Assembly: GCF_900698955.1 (NCBI RefSeq)
Contig: NZ_LR217720.1
Location: forward strand, 124,001-188,000
Reading direction: 5' to 3'
DNA: 64,000 bases
Source of the DNA: Erwinia_E haradaeae_G
Lineage (GTDB): Bacteria > Pseudomonadota > Gammaproteobacteria > Enterobacterales > Enterobacteriaceae
The notes beneath the pieces were generated by a model. That model was not told where the DNA came from, ran no database searches, and saw only the letters and a list, made by a program, of their open reading frames with translations. Within the stretch, counting starts at the first letter, position 1; every line of letters begins with the position of its first letter. The position numbers and the translations under genes were made by a program. Below are positions 55,193 through 64,000 of the stretch, piece after piece.

Positions 55193-55900
55193 TCTATTAC
55201 TATAGCATATATTACAAAAATTGGCTTGTATGCACTCTTTTTCTAGCTAATAAATAGGAGAAACATTTACTATACTCAGGTAAGAATCGGTAATATGAAA
55301 GATAAAAATTTTCTTTGAAATGATGATATTAGTACTTGTGTGTACAAAATAGGTATTGAAACCTGCTTTTTCAGAGAGGGGTAAGTATTATTCTTGCTTT
55401 AAACGTATAAAGTGCTGTGAAAACATGTTGATAATATACGGATGTGGTCTTTTTTATACGCTTTATAAGAGAATAGAATAACAGGAGTTACATGGTTAGT
55501 TAGAAACACCAATTATAAGAATGTAATAGGTGTGCGTGGTAAGTTTAGTATTCTTTTATAGTGACGTGAGTCTATGTAAAATTATTGTGATAAATATTGA
55601 AAGAATTTCTTTTTTCTTTTTGTCAATAGACAATTTTATCCTGATGTCATTTAGGATAAATGTTGTGTGAGTGTTACGACATACCATGGAGGGGTATTTA
55701 AATATTAGCATTAGTATGCTAGTGCCAATAGAGTAAATAGTTTATGAAAATATCCCTGCCGAAGTAGAATGCAACTAGTTATACAGTTATACGATATATC
55801 GTGCTTATATCACTGCAATGATATACAGATACGATCTGTAATCATCGCATAGTGAGTGTTAGTGCATAAAGTTTTGATTAAAAAGAACATGCTCATGATT
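55193..55900. other. Spacer between convergent hinT and pta
   Basis: About 700 bases with no open frame, no clear terminator and no recognisable remnant. Confidence 0.45.
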
Positions 55901-58054
55901 TTATTCCAATTTCGATGCTTGGATGGCTGTAAGAGCAATAGTATACAAAATATCCTTAACGAGTGCCCCTCTTGACAGGTCGTTTACTGGTTTGCGCATG
56001 CCTTGTAGCATGGGTCCAATAGAATTGATGTTTGCTGCGCGTTGAACTGCTTTATAGGTAGTATTACCTGTATTCAGGTCTGGAAACACAAATACGGTAG
56101 CTTTTCCTGCTACAGGTGAGTATGGTGCCTTAGATTTTGCTACATCCATCATAATCGCTGCGTCATATTGTAAGGGTCCATCTATTAATAGATCCGGACG
56201 CTTTGCGCAAGCGATACGAGTTGCTTCTTTAATTTTATCAATATCTTTTCCAGACCCCGAGTCACCAGTAGAATAGGAAATCATTGCTACACGTGGTTCG
56301 ATACCAAATGCTAGTGCAGAATCGGCAGATTGTATAGCAATTTCCGCTAGTTCTTGTGCATTAGGGTTTGTGTTTATAGCGCAGTCACTATATACCAAGA
56401 CTTGCTGAGGCAAAAGCATAAAGAAAACTGAAGATACTAACAAGTTATTCTGTGCTGTTTTAATGAGTTGTAATGCTGGTCGAATAGTATTTGCAGTAGT
56501 ATTTCTGACTCCAGAAACGAGGCCGTCTACTTCACCGCGCTCAAGGATCATTGTAGCTAGTATTGTATTATCTTCTAGCTGTTTTTGGGCTATGCAGGTA
56601 GTCATGCCTTTATGCTTTCTTAGCTCTACTAAACGGTGTATATAGTTTTCACGTATATCAATTGGTTCGAGGATTTGAACACTAGTTCCAAGTGTGATAT
56701 CTAGTTCTGACGCGACATTTTGAATTTTTTCTTTATTCCCTAATAGTATACAGGTAGCCATGCCGCGTTCAGCAGCTATGGAGGCTGCTTGAATGATGCG
56801 GGGTTCATCTCCTTCTGGAAGTATAATACGTTTGCCAGCCAGGCGAGAGGCCTGAGTTAATTGATATCTGAATGCCGCTGGGGAGATGTTATTTATTTTG
56901 TTAGAAGATTGCTGTAAGGATGTAATCCATGCAGTAGAAATATGACGAGCTACATTGGTGGTGTGTGTATTACAATTATTTTGCATGCCATGTGTAGATT
57001 TTTCTCGGATAAATTTCTGTAAATTCTGTGCTGTTTGCAAGGTATCAGTCATCACTTGAAATATCGGTAAACCAGTTGGAAAAGCTCTTTTGCATAACTG
57101 TAAAATAGTGAGGGAAATGGCATAGTTACCTGTTAATATAATGCCAGAAATTTCTGTATCTTCTGTTGCCGCTAAGTATGCTGTTAGAAATAAATCTAGA
57201 CGTTCAGCAGATATAACTAGTAATGACCCTGCTGGTAAATGCTCTATAATTTTTGTTAGATCTTGTGAGCAAAATATTATTGCGGTAATACGTCGAGAGT
57301 CACCATTTTGAATAGCAGTTGCATTTAAGTAATGGAAGATGTCTATGGAGAGAGGGCTTAGTAATTCTACACTCCATGGTATATATCCTAAAATTGGCAA
57401 TTTGCTTGTAGTGATTAAGTTTTGTATATCTATATTGGATGGAGATTGATGATTAAAGTACTTAAAAGTATGGGATGTGTTTTGATAAAAATGTGTGATA
57501 TTTTTGAAGCGATAATCTATGCAATTAATGATAATACCGGCAATGTTTGTGTGATCCTCTAGACTAGCATATATGAGTGCTGTTTTTTCTTGAATTTGAG
57601 ATAAGGACTCATCACTTTTTATTGTTGTGACAAAGACTATTTCAGCATTAAGTGTATTTGCCATTTCTTGGTTTAGACGTAAAGCCCATGGGCGAGAATC
57701 ATTAACGCTAAGACCCTCGACCAGTATAATCGTATCTTCATCAGTATTATCACTATAATGCGCAACAATCTCTTCCATAAGAATATCAATCTGATCAGAT
57801 TGCAGCAGGGTTTTGACGCGGCTCATTGGAATAGCAAAATCTGGTATAATTTTATGCAATGAATATTTCGCTGTATCTTTTGGAAGACTTTCCTGTGCGG
57901 CGTTACACGCTATTGAAGAAATGGGGGTAAAAATACACAACTGCATTCCTGTATTTTTTGCTGCAATTGCAATCCCAGATAAAATATTTATAAGACTTAT
58001 GTCAGTATCTGTTGGAATAAAAATAATAGCACGTCGCACAGTTAATTTCTCCAT
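55901..58054 (-). CDS. pta: Phosphate acetyltransferase
   Basis: Interconverts acetyl-CoA and acetyl phosphate; with AckA it yields ATP from acetyl-CoA. It has 717 residues (E. coli 714). An N-terminal P-loop-like domain (about 1-200) starts RRAIIFIPTDTDISL and includes ILVEGLSVNDSRPWALRLNQEMA. The central DRTGG domain has LPILGYIPWSVELLSP. The catalytic C-terminal domain (about 390-717) shows IILPEGDEPRIIQAA, MISYSTGDSGSGKDIDKI, DGPLQYDAA and VFVFPDLNTGN. The N-terminal half is much more divergent than the catalytic part. It follows ackA by 219 bases on the same strand. Confidence 0.95.
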   Translation of the reverse strand: MEKLTVRRAIIFIPTDTDISLINILSGIAIAAKNTGMQLCIFTPISSIACNAAQESLPKDTAKYSLHKIIPDFAIPMSRVKTLLQSDQIDILMEEIVAHYSDNTDEDTIILVEGLSVNDSRPWALRLNQEMANTLNAEIVFVTTIKSDESLSQIQEKTALIYASLEDHTNIAGIIINCIDYRFKNITHFYQNTSHTFKYFNHQSPSNIDIQNLITTSKLPILGYIPWSVELLSPLSIDIFHYLNATAIQNGDSRRITAIIFCSQDLTKIIEHLPAGSLLVISAERLDLFLTAYLAATEDTEISGIILTGNYAISLTILQLCKRAFPTGLPIFQVMTDTLQTAQNLQKFIREKSTHGMQNNCNTHTTNVARHISTAWITSLQQSSNKINNISPAAFRYQLTQASRLAGKRIILPEGDEPRIIQAASIAAERGMATCILLGNKEKIQNVASELDITLGTSVQILEPIDIRENYIHRLVELRKHKGMTTCIAQKQLEDNTILATMILERGEVDGLVSGVRNTTANTIRPALQLIKTAQNNLLVSSVFFMLLPQQVLVYSDCAINTNPNAQELAEIAIQSADSALAFGIEPRVAMISYSTGDSGSGKDIDKIKEATRIACAKRPDLLIDGPLQYDAAIMMDVAKSKAPYSPVAGKATVFVFPDLNTGNTTYKAVQRAANINSIGPMLQGMRKPVNDLSRGALVKDILYTIALTAIQASKLE

Positions 58055-58273
58055 TAAATCTTTCTTAAGTTTTATAGAACAGTATAAGAAGCTCTCTTAA
58101 TACTTTTAATCTATCTCTAAATAGAGGGCCCCTTAAAAATGTCAAGCTTAATGATTTTATCGTATTCAGTGATGCTATCGAGATAATTTATACGTTTTAT
58201 CTTACCCTATAAAGATATGATGCCACATATACTATATGACCCTCTTTGTGGTCAGTGTCAATAAATAAAAGCA

Positions 58274-59482
58274 TTATCCTATTAGTCGCATGGTATCTTG
58301 AGCAATCAACAATTCCTCTTTGGTCGGTAATACAAGAATAGGGAGACTATTTTCTTGATTTATAAAACCAGAATGACCAAATCGAGTGGATACGTTACGG
58401 TCATAGTCTACTCTAATGCCAAGGAGGCTAAGCTTATTGAGCGTTAACTGACGTACCATATAAGAATTTTCTCCAATGCCCCCAGTAAAAGTAATGGCAT
58501 CTATATGGCCTTCCATGAGTGCCGTATAGGATGCAATATATTTTGCTAGTCGGTGACAATATACATCCATAGCGCGTTTAGCGTTAGCGTTACATGTATA
58601 GTTTTCCTCTAGATAACGACAATCGCTACTTACTTCAGTTAGCCCGAGTAGGCCAGATTTTTGAGTAAGCATATGATTGATAGCATCTATATTCATTCCT
58701 AGTTTGTCGTGTAGGAAAAATATAATCGATGGGTCAATATCCCCACTACGAGTACCCATCACTAGACCTTCAAGTGGTGTCAGTCCCATAGAGGTATCTA
58801 CGCATTGACCGTTAAGAATAGCAGCAATTGAGCTACCGTTACCCAGGTGGCAAGTAATAATATGAAGTTCAGATGCTGGTTTTTTTAGAATTTTAGCTGT
58901 TTCTTGAGTAATATATCTGTGACTAGTGCCATGAGCACCATAACGGCGAATGCCGTGCTCTTTATACATATAATACGGTAATGCGTAGAGATAAGACTCT
59001 TCCGGCATTGTTTGATGAAATGCTGTATCGAATACCGCAACATTTTTGTGAGATAAATGTGGGAAATGTGTGAGTGCTTCATTGATACCCACTATATGTG
59101 CTGGGTTATGCAAAGGGGCAAATGATGAGGCGTTGTGAATATCTTGAATTAATGTGTTATTAATCACAGAGGACTTTGTCAGATTTCGCCCTCCGTGAAC
59201 AACGCGGTGTCCTATGGCGGTAATTTTTTCTGATAGTGCAGGTTTTGAGGCTAGAATTGTGTTTACAATAAAGCTTAATGCCTCCTTATGTGCTGCACCA
59301 GATCCTAGGTGTGATTCATTTGTCATATCAATTTCATTGAATATCCAATGAATACGAGCGTTTTCGAGGTGGAAGCATTCAGCTATACCAGAAAGATATT
59401 CCTGTCCATCATGGGGATCAAGAATAGAAAATTTTAAGGAAGAGCTTCCGCAATTTAAAACTAATACGACATTTTTAGACAT
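58274..59482 (-). CDS. ackA: Acetate kinase
   Basis: Makes ATP and acetate from acetyl phosphate. It has 402 residues (E. coli 400). The ASKHA-fold signatures are intact: VLVLNCGSSSLKFSI near the N-terminus, GHRVVHGGRNL, VFDTAFHQTMP, YGAHGTSHRYI, HLGNGSSIAAI, MGLTPLEGLVMGTRSGDIDP and FTGGIGENS. It is the upstream gene of the ackA-pta pair, as in E. coli. Retention of both suggests substrate-level phosphorylation with acetate export, or acetyl phosphate buffering. Confidence 0.97.
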   Translation of the reverse strand: MSKNVVLVLNCGSSSLKFSILDPHDGQEYLSGIAECFHLENARIHWIFNEIDMTNESHLGSGAAHKEALSFIVNTILASKPALSEKITAIGHRVVHGGRNLTKSSVINNTLIQDIHNASSFAPLHNPAHIVGINEALTHFPHLSHKNVAVFDTAFHQTMPEESYLYALPYYMYKEHGIRRYGAHGTSHRYITQETAKILKKPASELHIITCHLGNGSSIAAILNGQCVDTSMGLTPLEGLVMGTRSGDIDPSIIFFLHDKLGMNIDAINHMLTQKSGLLGLTEVSSDCRYLEENYTCNANAKRAMDVYCHRLAKYIASYTALMEGHIDAITFTGGIGENSYMVRQLTLNKLSLLGIRVDYDRNVSTRFGHSGFINQENSLPILVLPTKEELLIAQDTMRLIG

Positions 59483-60302
59483 AGAAGAGCCTATATTTTA
59501 TCAGTGGAGATCGTTTACACTGTATATAACAATAGTTATTCATTGCTTATTACTCGTGTGGTGAGCACACAGGATGATTATTTACTGATACTAAATATAT
59601 GTATTTTTGTGACCTTATAAATAATTTTAGTACATATTATATTTGAATTACACTTTAATTTGTTGCGTGAATTTTAATCGGTGCTTGTATTTCAGTACTT
59701 GATGTTAGTGACCCTATGATGTATACAGACATTACTTGTGGCTGATAACTATCTTACAAGAAACATTTTGTGTGTTAGGTTTAATTAACAAATGATAGCA
59801 TGAAGTAAGAGGATTTTATTCAGATAATAATATAAGCATGTCAATTCTGATGTATCATCATGATTTGTCTTGACTGTATATGGGGAACGTAATGTATTAT
59901 TTTGTATAAAATATTTTCTGCTACGAGAAGATTGATATTTGTAGAGACGTGTATTTATTGGAGCTTATATATATGTATTAAGGCATGCATTATATGAATA
60001 ATGTAGCATTGCTAGCATTGGCATATTAAAATATGCTGTACATAGCATGCTCATAATATTGGTAATCAATGAGGAAGTAGGTCCTCACAAGAGGATGGCA
60101 GCGATATCGAATGTGGTTGATTCAGATTTTCTATGGGATAGTAGGGTTTTAATAAGAAGTATGTGAAGCCAGATGACTTTTTTATTACACGAGCTAGAAG
60201 CTTTATCATAAGCACATGATTTTGTATTTTTTTGAGATTATTGGCCGGTACTAACTTGCTTGATAGACATTATCGGATACTGAAAAGGAAGTCGGGATAT
60301 AA
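59483..60302. other. Spacer between divergent ackA and mutY
   Basis: About 820 bases. Short dyads such as GCATGC motifs near 60040 occur, but no open frame. trmB, the usual divergent neighbour of mutY, was not recognised. Confidence 0.45.
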
Positions 60303-61400
60303 ATGATTCAGGAGTTGCATTTCTCACAACAAGTCCTCAGTTGGTATCAGAAGAACGGTCGCCACAATCTTCCGTGGCAGATCGATAAGACACCATATAA
60401 AGTTTGGTTATCTGAGGTAATGCTACAACAGACTACAGTCACAACTGTGATACCTTACTTTATACGCTTTATAGCATATTTTCCAGATATTTCACATGTA
60501 GCACAAGCATCATTAGATGAAGTATTATACTTGTGGTCTGGTCTTGGTTATTATGCACGTGCGCGCAATTTACATAAGGCAGCAAAGATTATATTTGAGG
60601 AGCATACCGGGACATTCCCGCAAACTTTTATCGAAATAATTAAGCTACCTGGTATCGGGCGTTCTACTGCTGGAGCCATTCTCTCATTGGCATTAGGGAA
60701 ACATTTTCCAATTTTAGATGTTAATGTAAAGCGAGTTCTTTCGCGTTTTTATGGTGTTGTAGACTCACCTAATAAACGAGAGGTAGAAAAACGTTTGTGG
60801 TGTATTAGTGAGGCAGTTACTCCAGTTAATAATGTTGGAGAGTTTAATCAAGCTATAATGGATATAGGGTCTTTTCTTTGTACTTCTTTCAGTCCAAAAT
60901 GTACTATTTGCCCATTACGGATAGATTGTCATGTTCGGAAATGTAATATTGTAGAATTATTACCTGTAAAACCAGTGAGAAAAAAAATACCGCGTCGTAC
61001 TATTTGGCTACTTCTCATACAACGAGGAGAGGAGATATGGTTAAATAAAAGACCACCATGTGGTTTGTGGGGTGGTTTGTTCTCTTTTCCTGAATACAAT
61101 ACTGAGGCTGAGCTACGCCTTGCTTTGGATAGGCATGCACTTCTTAATGAGAATTACACGCACTACATGGAAGTTATCCAACATACTTTTAGTCATTTTC
61201 ATTTGGAAATGATGCCTATACGCCTATGTTTACCAACATTTTGCGTGAAAATAAATTATGGCGCAGGTTGTTGGTATAATTTATTTAAGCCTCCAATGAT
61301 AGGGATACCTGCTCCAATAGATTTTTTATTAAAAAAAGTACGTTTATTAAAGAATCATATGTGTAGTATAGATAATATAAAAATGGATGAGACATTATGA
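60303..61400 (+). CDS. mutY: Adenine DNA glycosylase MutY
   Basis: Removes adenine mispaired with 8-oxoguanine. It has 365 residues (E. coli 350). The catalytic Glu is E38 in VWLSEVMLQQT, the helix-hairpin-helix is KLPGIGRSTAGAI, and the catalytic Asp lies in FPILDVNVKRVLSR. The 4Fe-4S cluster cysteines follow the C-x6-C-x2-C-x5-C pattern in CTSFSPKCTICPLRIDC. The C-terminal MutT-like domain (WLNKRPPCGLWGGLFSFPE, VIQHTFSHFHLEM) is complete, with a short extra tail. The TGA stop overlaps the yggX start as ATGA, so the genes are translationally coupled. Confidence 0.96.
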   Translation: MIQELHFSQQVLSWYQKNGRHNLPWQIDKTPYKVWLSEVMLQQTTVTTVIPYFIRFIAYFPDISHVAQASLDEVLYLWSGLGYYARARNLHKAAKIIFEEHTGTFPQTFIEIIKLPGIGRSTAGAILSLALGKHFPILDVNVKRVLSRFYGVVDSPNKREVEKRLWCISEAVTPVNNVGEFNQAIMDIGSFLCTSFSPKCTICPLRIDCHVRKCNIVELLPVKPVRKKIPRRTIWLLLIQRGEEIWLNKRPPCGLWGGLFSFPEYNTEAELRLALDRHALLNENYTHYMEVIQHTFSHFHLEMMPIRLCLPTFCVKINYGAGCWYNLFKPPMIGIPAPIDFLLKKVRLLKNHMCSIDNIKMDETL

Positions 61401-61627
61401 GTCGTATTATTTTTTGTACGTTTTTAAAACGCTATTCCCTAGGTCAGAGTTATCAATTATATCCTGGTGACATAGGTAAGCGAATTTTTAATGAGATCTC
61501 GCAAGAGGCATGGATGGAATGGATGGGAGTACAGACAATGCTAATCAATGAAAGAAAACTCAATATGTTAGATATTGAACACCGAAAATTGATAGAAGAA
61601 GAGATGATGAAGTTTTTATTTAAATAG
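61397..61627 (+). CDS. yggX: Probable Fe(2+)-trafficking protein YggX, C-terminally short
   Basis: A small cytoplasmic protein linked in enterobacteria to protection of iron-sulfur clusters from oxidation. It has 76 residues, against 91 in E. coli. It starts MSRIIFCTFLKRYSLGQSYQ with the conserved Cys7, then YPGDIGKRIFNEISQEAW, TMLINERKLNM and a final EEEMMKFLF. The last 15 residues of the E. coli protein are absent. It overlaps mutY by four bases. The link to mutY, an iron-sulfur enzyme, is conserved in E. coli. Confidence 0.95.
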   Translation: MSRIIFCTFLKRYSLGQSYQLYPGDIGKRIFNEISQEAWMEWMGVQTMLINERKLNMLDIEHRKLIEEEMMKFLFK

Positions 61628-61712
61628 CGTACACTGAAGCTCATAGGATGTATTACAGAAAAAGCTGCATCAGTTTTTACAAAGTTTTTGGTGCACATAG
61701 ATTTTCCTAAAT

Positions 61713-62792
61713 ATGAATAATAATCTAATTTTTTTGTGTCTTATTTGTCCTGTACTCACGTCTTGTTCTCATGAGACACATAATACTTTGCACGACGAGT
61801 TGATCAAAGATACCAATGCTTTTGATATCTTAATGGAGCAATTTGCTTATAATATTGACAATATATGGGGTATTAAGGAAGTGCTGATTGCTGGACCAAA
61901 AGACTATATTAAATATAGTGATCAGTATCATACTCGTAGTCATATTAACTTTTCAGATGGTCGTATTACTGTATCAACAATAGATAATACTAATCCTATA
62001 GCCAGTTTAAAGAAAGCTATTATTGGTATTCTTCTTATTGGCGATGACCCTTATGATCTAAACATTGATTATAATAGTACAAAAACTTCACTTAATCCAG
62101 AACCACTTTTATATGGACAGGTATTAACTAATACCGGACAGCCTATTATTCATCAGGATGATGCAGCTCATTACGCTGATTATGTAGTGAAGTATCGAAG
62201 ACATTATCGATATTCAGGTTCGCATATAATCTGGTCAGTGACGATTCCGATGACTGCTAACCATCTTGATCAGCGTGCACATAAATATTTACCTATTGTA
62301 AAAAAAGCTTCAGAGAGATACGGTATTGCTCAGTCTTTAATTCTAGCCATCATGGAAACTGAATCTAGTTTTAATCCATATTCTGTTAGTCATTCTAATG
62401 CCGTAGGATTAATGCAGGTTGTACAGAATACTGCTGGATTAGATGTATTTCGCATGCAAGGTAAACACGGTCAACCAAGTCGTAGATACTTGCTGGATCC
62501 AGAAAAGAATATCGATGTTGGGACAGCATATCTTGCGCTTTTACAAAATAACTATTTTGCTGATATTAAGAATCCCATTTCACGTATTTATGCAGTGATT
62601 ACCGCTTATCATGGTGGTGCAGGCAGTGTACTGAGGGTGTTTTCTGGCAAAAAAGATCGTGCTCTATCGATAATCAATAAACTCTCTTCTTCAGAGGTAT
62701 ATAAGATGCTAATAGACACACATCCCACACCTGAGTCACGTCGATACTTATATAAAGTTCATCACGCACAAAAATCTTTTAATCGTTATTAA
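61713..62792 (+). CDS. mltC: Membrane-bound lytic murein transglycosylase C
   Basis: An outer-membrane lipoprotein that cleaves peptidoglycan glycan strands, forming 1,6-anhydromuropeptides. It has 359 residues, the E. coli length. A lipoprotein signal MNNNLIFLCLICPVLTSC ends with the lipid-acceptor Cys at 18. The MltC N-terminal domain shows FDILMEQFAYNIDNIWGIKE and KYSDQYHTRSHINF. The SLT domain has AIMETESSFNPYS, with the catalytic glutamate, and AVGLMQVVQNTAG, AVITAYHGGAGSVLRVF and ESRRYLYKV. It closes the mutY-yggX-mltC operon found in E. coli. Confidence 0.96.
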   Translation: MNNNLIFLCLICPVLTSCSHETHNTLHDELIKDTNAFDILMEQFAYNIDNIWGIKEVLIAGPKDYIKYSDQYHTRSHINFSDGRITVSTIDNTNPIASLKKAIIGILLIGDDPYDLNIDYNSTKTSLNPEPLLYGQVLTNTGQPIIHQDDAAHYADYVVKYRRHYRYSGSHIIWSVTIPMTANHLDQRAHKYLPIVKKASERYGIAQSLILAIMETESSFNPYSVSHSNAVGLMQVVQNTAGLDVFRMQGKHGQPSRRYLLDPEKNIDVGTAYLALLQNNYFADIKNPISRIYAVITAYHGGAGSVLRVFSGKKDRALSIINKLSSSEVYKMLIDTHPTPESRRYLYKVHHAQKSFNRY

Positions 62793-64000
62793 CGGGTATC
62801 ATGTCTAATTTTAACAGATAGATAATCTATATTTACATGACAGTGCTGTGTTTATATGCGTTAACTATGTATAGTTTTCTGTGAGATATCATATGAATAA
62901 AATTGCATAATTTTTTTACTGAACCATATACAGCATAGTATGGTTTTAGTAGTCAAGTATTGTATGCGTTTACACTACAGATGATATAATCATTTTATAT
63001 TCTTAGTATTATTTTTATATAGATATATAGAAGTCAGAATTATGGAACATCGTATATGCTAATAATATCATACTATTTTAATATATATGTGACAATAGTG
63101 CATACAAGAATGCTCAAGATAAGGGTGTTCTTGTGATATTTTAAATAAATTTGTCCGGAAATATATTAGTTCTGTATTAAGGTATCTATGATTGATATGC
63201 AAATAGCATCATAAGTGACAGTTTAAAATGTATATCGTTATAGAACATTTATTACATGCGGCGATTATTATTTATCTTGTTATCGCATCATATTTTTCGA
63301 ATATATTTTATATATGCATATATTAGTTCAAATATGGATGATAAGCGTGAACACTGTATTCTACGCTTAAAGCTACTCTTATGTGAACTAACACCATAAA
63401 TGTTACAAAATATCAGATCGTGTTACTTCAAGCACTCAAGAATGTATAAAGACGTTATTTGTAACACATCTCCCGTTTTTTATTCTAAATGCAGAGTGTA
63501 TATTTAGGTGAGAGTAAAGCTATAAACATAAGGCATGATGCATATCGGCCTCAGAAATCATGTTATATTATTATGATATAATGCAAGAAGATAAGAGGTC
63601 TTCATAGCAATGAAGTCTTCTATCATTGATGTTAATCTGTAACAGATAGCATATGTATTACTATAATAGGTAGAATAACATCTTATAAAAATAATTTTAC
63701 GTCATTATATTAATTCAAAGTGAAAATAGTTTCTGATATTTTAATTTTATAATTTATATGTACATATAATTATCGACATCACAAATCGGTGTATGATACT
63801 TATTATCATTAATGTTTTGTTATCTTTATTTTTTATTTTGTGCTCATAATAGTTTCCATAGCATACGTGTATTGTACATTGTTATTTTTGCATTAAATAT
63901 ATGATATTAGTTTTTATGATATACTTAGCGATCAGTAGTACAACTAATTTACACAGTAAAAGATGATACCTGTAATGTCATAGAACGTTTCTATAACGGA
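62793..64000. other. 1.2-kb gene-free end of the window
   Basis: No open frame of credible composition and no remnant of the expected next gene (nupG in E. coli). Two dyads are visible: TAAGCGT/ACGCTTA near 63342-63369, and a 12-bp hairpin at 63594-63621. Confidence 0.45.
63594..63621. other. 12-bp hairpin in the terminal spacer
   Basis: AGAGGTCTTCAT and ATGAAGTCTTCT pair with one T-T mismatch and one wobble around the tetraloop AGCA. No gene or T-run adjoins it. Confidence 0.45.

Noticed and set aside
1..64000. CRISPR arrays, prophage, insertion sequences, defence islands
   Set aside because: No regularly spaced repeats, no transposase, integrase, Cas, restriction or toxin-antitoxin protein among the frames.

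Overview
The window reads as a piece of the chromosome of a host-restricted gammaproteobacterial (Enterobacterales-like) symbiont undergoing genome reduction. Almost every recognisable protein aligns from end to end with a single-copy Escherichia coli housekeeping gene, often with near-identical length. The DNA is AT-rich. By my own tally only about 38 of the 64 kb is coding, mostly one tRNA plus about 36 intact or nearly intact genes, and many gaps of 0.6 to 2.2 kb contain no open frame. I see no insertion sequence, phage gene, CRISPR array, toxin-antitoxin pair, secretion system or rRNA. The insect-endosymbiont lifestyle is inference; no species can be named from the sequence alone.

Layout. 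1-352: 5' part of alr (-), running off the window. 892-6970: dnaA, dnaN, gyrB, yidA (+), with recF deleted. 7578-9974: rpmH, rnpA and a fused yidD-yidC frame (+). 10456-13125: rpoH and rluC (+). 13739-21677: rapZ (-), smrB (+), a sixA pseudogene (-), engB (-), ribB (-) with an eroded FMN riboswitch upstream. 22729-24979: tRNA-Ser(UGA) with its own promoter and terminator, then def-fmt (+). 25742-38944: lysP, an OmpF-like porin, asnS, rlmB, rnr, purA and aspC, all (-). 41176-48932: icd, trhO, uvrD, ftsY (+). 49770-51940: bamB and sodA (-). 53433-55192: ppa and hinT (+). 55901-59482: the ackA-pta pair (-). 60303-62792: the mutY-yggX-mltC operon (+). 62793-64000: no gene seen.

Together the genes cover the core of a minimal cell: replication and repair (dnaA, dnaN, gyrB, uvrD, mutY), RNA processing and modification (rnpA, rnr, rluC, rlmB, trhO), translation (rpmH, def, fmt, asnS, tRNA-Ser), membrane-protein targeting and outer-membrane assembly (ftsY, yidC, bamB, porin), heat-shock control (rpoH), envelope maintenance (alr, mltC, rapZ), and small pieces of central metabolism (ackA-pta, icd, aspC, purA, ribB, ppa). 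Lysine is apparently imported through LysP.

No new defence or accessory system was found. The points most worth a second look are the yidD-yidC read-through frame, the decayed FMN riboswitch, sixA broken by one stop codon, the inverted dnaA block beside the rpmH operon, the loss of accessory tails (FtsY, RNase R, TrhO, YggX), and several well-formed hairpins or inverted repeats in otherwise empty spacers.
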